A DNA stretch of 6,081 nucleotides from Hymenobacter sp. (GTDB lineage: Bacteria; Bacteroidota; Bacteroidia; Cytophagales; Hymenobacteraceae). The notes beneath the pieces were generated by a model. The model had not been told where the DNA came from. It ran no database searches and saw nothing but the letters and a program-made list of their open reading frames with translations. How positions within the stretch are numbered: position 1 is the stretch's first letter; the number at the start of each line of letters is the position of its first letter. A program made the position numbers and the translations under genes. Of the stretch, positions 1 to 5,829 are shown in pieces. The stretch lies in contig JANYFQ010000048.1 of the NCBI GenBank assembly GCA_025362615.1, positions 1 through 6,081 on the forward strand, in the 5' to 3' direction.

Positions 1-33
1 CCGTGCCGCTATCCGTGCCGCTATCCGTGCCGC
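1..33 (+). repeat. 12-bp tandem repeat, about 2.75 copies, at the receptor N-terminus
   Basis: The unit CCGTGCCGCTAT occurs at 1-12 and 13-24, and its first nine bases recur at 25-33. The repeat is in frame with the receptor and encodes a Val-Pro-Leu-Ser repeat directly before a Pro-rich linker and the CarboxypepD_reg-like domain. Because it touches the window edge, the full copy number is unknown. Each 12-bp unit adds exactly four codons, so copy changes would keep the reading frame. Confidence 0.8.
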
Positions 34-2414
34 GTGTGCGCCCGCCGGCCGCCCCGCCCCTCACCGGCCGCGTGACCGACGCGGCCACCGGCGAGGGCCT
101 GCCGGGGGCCAACATTATTTTCGACGACCTGAAGCAGGGCACGGCCGCCGGGCCGGACGGCTCGTTCCGCTTCAGCAACCTGCCGCGGGGGCGCTTCACG
201 GTGCAGGTGCGCTCGCTGGGCTACAACACCGTGACCCAGACCGTGGACACGGGCAGCGGCCAGCCGCTGGATTTCAAGCTGACGGTGGCGGCTACCGAGA
301 TTGGACAGGTGGTGGTTACGGGTGTGTCGCAGGCCACGCAGCTGCGGCGTTCGCCCATTCCAACCTCGGTGGTGGACCGCACCCGGCTGAACCAGACCGC
401 CGGCTCGAACCTGGTGGATGCCATTGCGCACACGCCGGGCGTGAGCCAGATTACGACCGGGGCGGCCATCAGCAAGCCCGTGGTGCGCGGGCTGGGCTAC
501 AACCGCGTCATCACCCTCAACAACGGAGCCCGGCAGGAGGGCCAGCAGTGGGGCGACGAGCACGGCATCGAGATTGACGAGTTCAGCGTGGACCGGGCCG
601 AGATTATCAAGGGGCCGGGTTCGCTGCTGTATGGCTCCGATGCCATGGCCGGGGTCATCAACTTCGTGGCCCCCGACCCCATTGCCGAAGGCCACATCAC
701 GGGCACGGCCACGGCCAACTACCAGACCAACAACCACCTGCAAGCCTACTCTTTTCAGAACGCGGGCAACCTCAACGGCTTCAACTGGCTGGCGCGGGGC
801 ACCCGCAAGGTGGCCGGCGACTACCAGAACCGCTACGACGGCCGGGTGTACAACTCGGGCTTCAATGAGTGGGATGCCAACGGCTACGTGGGCGTGAACA
901 AGAGCTGGGGCTATTCGCACCTCACCTTCAGCACGTTCAACCAGCGGTTGGGGCTCACGGAGGGCGCGCGCGATACGATTACGGGGCGTTTTGTGAAAGA
1001 TGTTGCGGCAGCCAACGGGGTCGATTCCGAAACCGTGCCCGTGAGTGACGGCGACCTGCGCGGCTACGGCCTGGCCGTGCCCCAGCAGCAGATTAACCAC
1101 CTGCGCATCGGCACCGACAACAGCTTCGTTCTGGGTTCGAACGGGGGCCGCATCGGCCTGCAGGTGAGCTACCAGCAGAACCTGCGCCGCGAGTACGGCA
1201 ACGTGCTCGCCCCCGCCGAAACCTCCCTCTACTTCCAGCTGCGCACCCTGGACTACGCCTTGCGCTACTTTTTGCCCGAGCGCAACGGCTGGAACCTGAC
1301 CCTGGGCACCAGTGGCCTGCACCAGCAAAACCAGAACCTGGGCCAGAAATTTCTGATTCCGGCTTACCGCGTGAACGAGGGCGGCGTGTTTGGGGTGGCC
1401 AAAAAAACCGTTGGCGCGCTCGACATCAGCGGCGGGCTGCGCTACGACGTGCGCCAGATTGCGGCCGACCAGCTGCTGCTCGATGCCCGCGAGCGGCCCA
1501 CGACCAGCGCCAACCCCGAGGCCAAAACCAAGTTTCCGGGCTTCCGAAGCACTTTTCGCAACTACAGCGGCAGCCTGGGGGCGGCGTATAATCTCAACGA
1601 GAAGCTGACGGTGAAGGCCAACCTCTCGCGGGGCTTCCGTGCCCCCAACATCGCCGAGCTGGGCTCGAACGGCCGGCACGAGGGCACCATTCGCTACGAA
1701 ATCGGCAACGACAACCTCAACCCCGAAACCAGCCTGCAAGTAGATGCCGGCGTGAGCTACGTCACGGACCACGTCCGGCTCAGCGTCGATGCGTTCGAGA
1801 ATAGCATTGATAACTACATCTTTGCGCGGCGCCTGCTCACGGCCAGCGGGGCCGACTCGCTGCGCGACGCTACCGGCGCGTACCAATACGCCCAGGGTCA
1901 GGCCCGGCTGGTAGGCGGCGAGGTCAGCCTCGACTTCCACCCCCACCCGCTCGACTGGCTGCACTTCGAAAACTCGTTCTCGCTGGTGCGCGCCACCCAG
2001 CTGGGCGTGCCGGCCGACCAGAAGTACCTGCCCTTCATTCCCGGCGACCGGCTGCAGTCGGAGCTGCGGGCCAATTTCCGCCGCCAGGGCCAGCGCATCA
2101 CCAACCCTTACGCCCGCGTGCAGCTGGAGCACACCTTCGCCCAGGACCGTTACTTTTCGGCCTTCAATACCGAAACCGGCACGCCCGGCTACACGCTCAT
2201 CAACGCCGGCATCGGCACCGATTTGGCCGATGCCAAGGGCCGCACGCTGTTCTCGGTATTCCTCACGGCCAACAACCTGTTCGACGTGGGCTACCAGAGC
2301 CACCTGAGCCGCCTGAAATACGCTGACTTTAACGCCTCAAATGGCCGCACCGGCGTGTTTAACCAAGGACGAAACGTGAGCGTGCGGCTGGTGGTGCCGC
2401 TGGCATTTAAGTAG
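1..2414 (+). CDS. TonB-dependent outer-membrane receptor (5' partial)
   Basis: This protein is an outer-membrane beta-barrel importer that should be energised by TonB-ExbBD. It is open from the left edge; the residue numbers here start at the GTG at 3 and give 803 aa. Residues about 19-95 form a CarboxypepD_reg-like beta-sandwich (LTGRVTDAATGEGLPGA to FKLTV). A TonB-box-like EIGQVVVTG follows at 99-107. The plug covers about 110-225 and has the hallmark IKGPGSLLYGSDAMAGVIN at 202-220. The barrel runs from about 230 to the end and includes SRGFRAPNIAELG near 542-554 and NPETS near 573. It ends in Phe-Lys, close to the usual terminal aromatic residue. No signal peptide is visible, so the true start is probably upstream. 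The length and the absence of a SusD gene downstream argue against a SusC glycan importer. An iron, haem, cobalamin or zinc type receptor is more likely, but the substrate cannot be read from the sequence. A terminator follows, so it is probably transcribed apart from the sigma gene. Confidence 0.93.
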   Translation, partial: VPLSVPLSVPRVRPPAAPPLTGRVTDAATGEGLPGANIIFDDLKQGTAAGPDGSFRFSNLPRGRFTVQVRSLGYNTVTQTVDTGSGQPLDFKLTVAATEIGQVVVTGVSQATQLRRSPIPTSVVDRTRLNQTAGSNLVDAIAHTPGVSQITTGAAISKPVVRGLGYNRVITLNNGARQEGQQWGDEHGIEIDEFSVDRAEIIKGPGSLLYGSDAMAGVINFVAPDPIAEGHITGTATANYQTNNHLQAYSFQNAGNLNGFNWLARGTRKVAGDYQNRYDGRVYNSGFNEWDANGYVGVNKSWGYSHLTFSTFNQRLGLTEGARDTITGRFVKDVAAANGVDSETVPVSDGDLRGYGLAVPQQQINHLRIGTDNSFVLGSNGGRIGLQVSYQQNLRREYGNVLAPAETSLYFQLRTLDYALRYFLPERNGWNLTLGTSGLHQQNQNLGQKFLIPAYRVNEGGVFGVAKKTVGALDISGGLRYDVRQIAADQLLLDARERPTTSANPEAKTKFPGFRSTFRNYSGSLGAAYNLNEKLTVKANLSRGFRAPNIAELGSNGRHEGTIRYEIGNDNLNPETSLQVDAGVSYVTDHVRLSVDAFENSIDNYIFARRLLTASGADSLRDATGAYQYAQGQARLVGGEVSLDFHPHPLDWLHFENSFSLVRATQLGVPADQKYLPFIPGDRLQSELRANFRRQGQRITNPYARVQLEHTFAQDRYFSAFNTETGTPGYTLINAGIGTDLADAKGRTLFSVFLTANNLFDVGYQSHLSRLKYADFNASNGRTGVFNQGRNVSVRLVVPLAFK

Positions 2415-2447
2415 AGCGCGGCAGGCCCTTTCGGCAGATGCCTAAGT

Positions 2448-2482
2448 TGCCCACGTTTCTTTCGGGACGTGGGCATTTTTTT
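2448..2482 (+). terminator. Rho-independent terminator after the receptor gene
   Basis: TGCCCACGT (2448-2456) pairs perfectly with ACGTGGGCA (2467-2475). Three more inner pairs (two T-G wobbles and one C-G) leave a four-base TTTC loop. A run of seven T follows at 2476-2482. The hairpin begins 33 nt after the receptor stop codon and lies before the sigma factor ATG, so it should separate the two transcription units. Confidence 0.88.
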
Positions 2483-2540
2483 CGGTGGCGTAGGTGATAC
2501 TTGGGTCAGAATCGGATTAACTTGGTACCAGCATGCTTCG

Positions 2541-3113
2541 ATGAATTACCCGACCACTCCCCCCCCATCCGCCGCCGCCCTCCGGCAGTCGTTGCTCGCC
2601 GACCGCGAACAGGCCCTCACGCGGCTCTACTGCCGGACTTTTCCGCTGGTGCGGCGCTACATCGAGCGCCACGGCGGCTCGGCGCACGATGCGCAGGACG
2701 TGTTTCAGGACGCGCTGGTCATTCTCTACGAGCAGGCCACCGGCGGCACCCTCACGCTCACGGCCGCGCCCGGCACCTATCTGGTGGGCATCGCCCGCAA
2801 CCTGTGGCACCACGAGCAGCGCCGCCGCGCCCGCCTGCCGTACGAGGCCCTGCCCGACGATGCGCAACAGCTGGCCGAGGAGCCGACCGAAGCCGAGCCC
2901 GCTTTCGCGGTGCTCGACTACGTGGCCCGCCTGGGCGAACAGTGCCGGAACGTGTTGCTGGCCTTCTACTACTTTCAGCAGCCCCTGGCCCAGATTGCCG
3001 CCGCCCACGGCTACCGCTCGGTGCGCTCGGCCACGGTGCAGAAATTCAAGTGCCTGGAGCGGCTGCGTGCGTCGGTTCGGGCCGCCCTTCATTCCCAAGC
3101 CCTGCCCCGCTGA
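2541..3113 (+). CDS. ECF-type RNA polymerase sigma factor (sigma-70 family)
   Basis: This 190-aa protein has the two-domain build and length usual for ECF sigma factors. Residues about 26-96 form region 2: DAQDVFQDALVILYE (50-64) fits the core-RNAP-binding region 2.2, and GTYLVGIARNLWHHEQRRR (78-96) fits regions 2.3/2.4, which melt and read the -10 element. An acidic linker (PDDAQQLAEEPTEAEP, 105-120) leads to region 4 at about 125-180. Its helix-turn-helix, about 146-175, contains LAQIAAAHGYRSVRSATVQKFKCLERLR. The ATG at 2541 is chosen because a GTG in the same frame at 2469 lies inside the terminator hairpin. No purine-rich Shine-Dalgarno sequence is evident. The stop is 3 nt from the next start, so the two genes are probably translationally coupled, and the partner may control this sigma factor. 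No FecR-like gene is adjacent, so it is not the classic sigma-FecR-SusC arrangement. Confidence 0.88.
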   Translation: MNYPTTPPPSAAALRQSLLADREQALTRLYCRTFPLVRRYIERHGGSAHDAQDVFQDALVILYEQATGGTLTLTAAPGTYLVGIARNLWHHEQRRRARLPYEALPDDAQQLAEEPTEAEPAFAVLDYVARLGEQCRNVLLAFYYFQQPLAQIAAAHGYRSVRSATVQKFKCLERLRASVRAALHSQALPR

Positions 3114-3116
3114 GCC

Positions 3117-3371
3117 ATGCGCCCCGAACTCGAACGCCTGCACCTGATCGAGCAGCAGCTTCTCAACGGCCCCGCCGCCCTCCCGGCCCAGGATTGGAAC
3201 CTGCGCCTGCTGCTCGACGGTGAGCTGGCCGCCGATGCCGATGCCCAGCGCCAACTTTACCACGGCCTGCGCCGGGCGGGCCGCCAGCAGCTGCGGCACG
3301 AGCTGCAACAGATTCATGCGCGGCTGTACGGCGGCTGGCGGGCCTGGCTCCGAAGCCTCTGGGCGCGGTAG
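3117..3371 (+). CDS. Small protein, candidate soluble anti-sigma or sigma-partner protein
   Basis: This 84-aa protein starts 3 nt after the sigma factor stop, which indicates an operon. Its pattern is a helical N-terminus (LERLHLIEQQLLNG, 5-18), a DGELAADADAQRQLYHGLRRAG stretch (34-55) and LRHELQQIHARLYG (59-72). That resembles the cytoplasmic N-terminal part of Bacteroidota anti-sigma proteins, where a short helical sigma-binding segment is followed by an 'ELxxIHAxL' type helix before the membrane anchor. Here the protein ends at GGWRAWLRSLWAR. It has no hydrophobic transmembrane span and no cysteine, so no zinc-binding HCC anti-sigma motif. The Trp/Arg-rich tail could form an amphipathic helix. 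The sigma-partner role is inferred from position and weak resemblance; it could also be an unrelated small helical protein. It is probably a real gene given the tight spacing and coherent helical composition. Confidence 0.65.
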   Translation: MRPELERLHLIEQQLLNGPAALPAQDWNLRLLLDGELAADADAQRQLYHGLRRAGRQQLRHELQQIHARLYGGWRAWLRSLWAR

Positions 3372-3579
3372 AGGCGCACTATTCTGCGTCTCGTCGTCCG
3401 CATCGTTGAACGGCAATCGACCGAATGGCGCTGCCATCATCTCCCTGATGCCGGGACGCGAACAGGTATCTCTGCTCCTTCCAGATTCCCCCAGGCTGCG
3501 GGCTTTTTCACTCTTGCATTCCAGCAAGACTGGCCGCGCCTTGCCCATTTTCATCACCCTGAAAACCCACACATCAACC
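3372..3579 (+). promoter_or_regulatory. 208-nt clpP leader with two small perfect hairpins
   Basis: This gap between the small-protein stop and the clpP ATG holds no convincing gene. It contains two short perfect inverted repeats: ATGGC-GCT-GCCAT (3425-3437) and TCTTGC-ATTCCA-GCAAGA (3512-3529). It also has a five-T run at 3504-3508. No exact TAnnTTTG -7 box was found, so the clpP promoter cannot be placed. The hairpins may be leader structure or chance at this GC content. Confidence 0.3.
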
Positions 3580-4269
3580 ATGCTCAACCAAACCGAATTC
3601 CGCAAATTCGCCGTGCGCGGCCGGGGACTCAACGGCCTGCGCGTCGACCAATACATTGCCCACACCGAGGGCCTGGCCCGCCCCTACCTCAATAACCTGA
3701 CCCGCTCGGTCATCGAAGAACGGCCCCAGAATTTCCGCGAAATCGACGTGTTTTCGCGCCTGATAATGGACCGCATCATCTTCCTGGGTCAGGCCGTGGA
3801 CGACAACATCGCCAACATCATCAACGCCCAACTGCTATTTCTGGAATCGGCCGATGCCCGGAAGGACATCCTGCTCTACATCAACTCGCCGGGCGGCTCG
3901 GTGTACGCCGGCTTTGGCATGTACGACACCATGCAGTACGTCACGCCCGACGTGGCCACCATCTGCACCGGGCTGGCGGCCAGCATGGGCGCGTTTCTGC
4001 TCTGCGGCGGGGCCCTCGGCAAACGCTCGGCCCTGCCCCACGCCCGCGTCATGATTCATCAGCCCAGCGGCGGCGTGCAGGGGCCGTCGGCCGACATCGA
4101 AATTACGGCCCGCGAGGTGGTCAAAATCCGCCAGGAGCTGTACGGCATCTACGCCGAGCGCACCGGCAAAACCTATCAGCAAATCCACGATGACTCGGAC
4201 CGCGACTACTGGCTGCGCGCCGACGAGGCCAAGGAGTACGGGTTGATTGACGAGGTGCTGACGCGGTAG
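3580..4269 (+). CDS. clpP: ATP-dependent Clp protease proteolytic subunit ClpP
   Basis: ClpP is the cytoplasmic serine peptidase that forms the tetradecameric chamber of Clp proteases; a AAA+ partner such as ClpX or ClpA/C feeds it unfolded substrates. The 229-aa protein matches the usual Bacteroidota length. Its catalytic Ser is S135 in GLAASMGA, and its His is H160 in VMIHQPSGG. The Asp is most likely D209 in DSDRDYWL, because the S-H (25) and S-D (74) spacings equal those of E. coli S97/H122/D171. SPGGSVYAG (103-111) supplies the Gly-rich oxyanion segment, and DVFSRLIMDRIIFLG (56-70) is the conserved N-terminal block. The frame stays open upstream to 3220, but the ATG at 3580 gives the proper ClpP N-terminus. 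Neither tig nor clpX is adjacent: the next gene is convergent and unrelated. The gene therefore stands alone here and may be one of several clpP copies. Confidence 0.96.
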   Translation: MLNQTEFRKFAVRGRGLNGLRVDQYIAHTEGLARPYLNNLTRSVIEERPQNFREIDVFSRLIMDRIIFLGQAVDDNIANIINAQLLFLESADARKDILLYINSPGGSVYAGFGMYDTMQYVTPDVATICTGLAASMGAFLLCGGALGKRSALPHARVMIHQPSGGVQGPSADIEITAREVVKIRQELYGIYAERTGKTYQQIHDDSDRDYWLRADEAKEYGLIDEVLTR

Positions 4270-4273
4270 TAGC

Positions 4274-4286
4274 GTGGCGCGGCCAC
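4274..4286. other. Short perfect hairpin between convergent genes
   Basis: GTGGC-GCG-GCCAC starts 5 nt after the clpP stop codon. It has five paired bases and a three-base loop but no T run on either strand. It may help end the clpP transcript, but it is not a standard intrinsic terminator. The remainder of the 115-nt gap to the fic stop codon shows nothing recognisable. Confidence 0.3.
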
Positions 4287-4384
4287 TGTAGCGAGGCAAG
4301 CACACCAGCATTTTATTGGCTAAGAAGTTCGGGTTCCAACGCCCCAAACCACCGGGTACGCTTACTCAACCAAGGGCGCGATGT

Positions 4385-5632
4385 TCAGGTAGCCGCCGGG
4401 TGCCGCAGCGCGTTCATCATGTCCATCTCCGGTCCCAACGGGTACAGTCCGGGAAACAGAACGGGCGAAAAATCAACCGGGTACGCCACTTGGTAGTACC
4501 GCCGATTGCTGCCTTCCGTGAGCAGGCCCAGCTGGCCCAGCTGATTGGCAATGCTCCGGGCCGGATTCTCTGACTTGCCCAGCAGCCGGGGAAAGTCGCG
4601 GCGCAGCAGCTGGCCCCGCAGAAACAGCTCCTGCAACACGTAGCCCACTGTGCGGGGCAGCTTGTTGCGGATGATTAACAGTTCCGCCAACGTCAGCAGC
4701 CGGTCGAGCAGGGCATCGGTGTTCAGGGCCTGCGTCATGTAATGCAACTGGTCCAGCGCCACTTCCAGAAAGAACACGGTGAAAGCACGCAGCGCCTTTT
4801 CCGACAAATTCCCTTTGCCGTCGTGGTCGTTGTAGCGCTGCTGGTCGGCATTGGCCAGCAGCGTCAGGTACTCCTCGCGCCGGCGGGCCAGGCCGCGCGC
4901 CACCGCCCACAGGCCGTCGGCCGCCAGGCCCTCCACCCGAAGGGCCACTTCCGAGAGCAGCCGGCCAATGCGGCCGTTGCCATCCAGAAAAGGGTGTATC
5001 CAGGCAAAGCGGTGGTGCGCGGCAGCGATGTTCACGATGCGCTCCAGGGGGTCGAATGTTCGATTGGGTTTGTAGTACCACGCGAAATGGGCCGCAAAAG
5101 CCGGCAAGGCCGAAGCCAGCGGAGCTACGTGGCGGCCTACAATCACCGGAGTGGTTCGTAACTGGCCCGGAACCACCGCCAGCACTTCCCCATCTTTCCC
5201 CGTTACTTCCCGGAAGTCTGCCGGTAGGTGACGGTAGAACTCTTCGTGCAACCATTGCCAGACGGTGGGTTCATAAGGGTTGATGGTAGCATCCGCACCC
5301 GCCAAGCGCGTGCCCACGGCCTCCTGGGTGAGCATGTGCGCCGCCGCTTCCTGTTGCAGATTGCGTTGCCGACGGTCAGCGGAATAGTCCCGTTTCATAG
5401 CCCGCTCAATGTCGAGGGGGCTGGTGTTGTGGCCTTCGATGAGGTTGGAGTAATAGCAGTTCATCGGCCGCAGGAACGCGGCCACGGCCTGGGCCGTGAG
5501 CGGATGGAGCCGGCCCGTGAGCTGGTGGGCCGCATTATTAACCCGTTGGGCCAACGCTTGCAAGGCACCGTCAACAACGGGTGCCATGGGAGCCATCGCG
5601 GCGGGATTGTCGTAGAATTGCGTCATTGCCAT
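4385..5632 (-). CDS. Class II Fic-domain protein, probable AMP-transferase (self-inhibited)
   Basis: Fic proteins transfer AMP (less often other nucleotide groups) from a nucleotide to hydroxyls on target proteins. With the ATG at 5632 the protein has 415 aa. The N-terminal part carries SNLIEGHNT (62-70), which matches the inhibitory helix motif [S/T]xxxE[G/N]. The glutamate E66 would block the gamma-phosphate pocket, making this class II with the inhibitor built in. VPGQLRTTPVIVG (154-166) fits the substrate-binding flap. HPFLDGNGRIGR (213-224) is the complete catalytic motif HPFx[D/E]GNGRxxR. RYNDHDGKGNLSEKAL follows near 266-281. The C-terminal 306-383 forms a probable winged helix (LPRTVGYVLQELF to NRRYYQVAYP) that could bind DNA or a target. 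No antitoxin gene is adjacent, as expected for class II. A TTG at 5641 overlaps the -7 promoter box, so the ATG at 5632 is preferred; the ATG at 5626 is nearly as plausible. The cellular target is unknown. Confidence 0.92.
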   Translation of the reverse strand: MAMTQFYDNPAAMAPMAPVVDGALQALAQRVNNAAHQLTGRLHPLTAQAVAAFLRPMNCYYSNLIEGHNTSPLDIERAMKRDYSADRRQRNLQQEAAAHMLTQEAVGTRLAGADATINPYEPTVWQWLHEEFYRHLPADFREVTGKDGEVLAVVPGQLRTTPVIVGRHVAPLASALPAFAAHFAWYYKPNRTFDPLERIVNIAAAHHRFAWIHPFLDGNGRIGRLLSEVALRVEGLAADGLWAVARGLARRREEYLTLLANADQQRYNDHDGKGNLSEKALRAFTVFFLEVALDQLHYMTQALNTDALLDRLLTLAELLIIRNKLPRTVGYVLQELFLRGQLLRRDFPRLLGKSENPARSIANQLGQLGLLTEGSNRRYYQVAYPVDFSPVLFPGLYPLGPEMDMMNALRHPAAT

Positions 5633-5638
5633 CGAAAA

Positions 5639-5672
5639 CAAAGGTAGTTTTATTTAGCAGATGTGCGGCGAA
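5639..5672 (-). promoter_or_regulatory. Bacteroidota-type promoter of the fic gene
   Basis: On the minus strand TACCTTTG (5646-5639) matches the Bacteroidota primary-sigma -7 box TAnnTTTG at every fixed position. A partial -33 element, TTCG (5672-5669), lies 22 nt upstream of it, within the loose spacing reported for these promoters. Transcription would begin only a few bases after the box, at about 5635-5632. That is at or just before the fic ATG, which implies a leaderless or nearly leaderless mRNA. Confidence 0.55.
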
Positions 5673-5731
5673 TTTTACGGCACAAACCAGCTGATTAATA
5701 ACCGCATAATTACGCAAATGACATGAAAACT

Positions 5732-5762
5732 GCGGCGTAGATTACGGCGTAATTTGCGTCGC
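5732..5762. promoter_or_regulatory. 31-nt imperfect dyad, candidate operator in the divergent fic / CDF region
   Basis: The segment is centred on G5747 and matches its own reverse complement at 12 of 15 positions per arm. Its core is the perfect palindrome ATTACG-G-CGTAAT (5741-5753). TTACG occurs again at 5675-5679 and 5710-5714 on the plus strand, and once on the minus strand within the core. A second inverted pair, ACGCAAAT (5712-5719) and ATTTGCGT (5752-5759), overlaps it. The site is 68 nt before the CDF start and about 100 nt before the fic start, and it could serve either gene. A metal-responsive regulator is a reasonable guess given the exporter, but no regulator gene is in view. Confidence 0.45.
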
Positions 5763-5774
5763 CCCCGGCAGTAC

Positions 5775-5822
5775 CCAACGCATCCAAATGCCATATCCTG
5801 CGTTTTTGCAGCACCAACGCAT
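5775..5822 (+). repeat. 9-bp direct repeat in the CDF gene leader
   Basis: CCAACGCAT occurs at 5775-5783 and again at 5814-5822, an offset of 39 nt, just upstream of the CDF start. Between the copies lies a small inverted repeat, CTGC-GTTTTT-GCAG (5798-5811). These could be regulator sites or leader structure; the repeat is short enough to be chance. Confidence 0.3.
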
Positions 5823-5829
5823 TGCTCCC

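Noticed and set aside
21..2303. A 760-codon open frame on the minus strand, opposite the receptor gene
   Set aside because: It is a low-complexity Ala/Gly/Val/Arg product with no recognisable domain, caused by high third-position GC in the receptor codons. The plus-strand frame shows clear receptor domains throughout.
2501..2525. A possible sigma-gene promoter, TTG (2501-2503) with TAACTTGG (2518-2525)
   Set aside because: The -7 box has one mismatch at a fixed position and the spacing of 14 nt is too short. It is not strong enough to list.
2469..2540. A GTG start at 2469 adding 24 residues to the sigma factor
   Set aside because: The start lies inside the terminator hairpin, and the added residues are not part of sigma region 2. 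The ATG at 2541 gives the normal length.
3488..3508. A possible terminator before clpP, CCC / GGG stem followed by five T
   Set aside because: The stem is only three or four base pairs with a loose loop, well below a credible intrinsic terminator.
3220..3579. A 120-residue N-terminal extension of ClpP from an ATG at 3220
   Set aside because: It overlaps the small protein in another frame and has no ClpP-like or targeting sequence. The ATG at 3580 gives the standard family N-terminus.
4316..4573. An 85-codon plus-strand frame at the clpP / fic convergence
   Set aside because: Most of it is antisense to the fic C-terminus, and it has a basic, featureless composition and no promoter.
5750..5756. 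TAATTTG as a -7 box for the CDF gene
   Set aside because: It is one base short of the TAnnTTTG spacing and has no TTG-like -33 element upstream. It also overlaps the dyad, so the match is better explained by the repeat.
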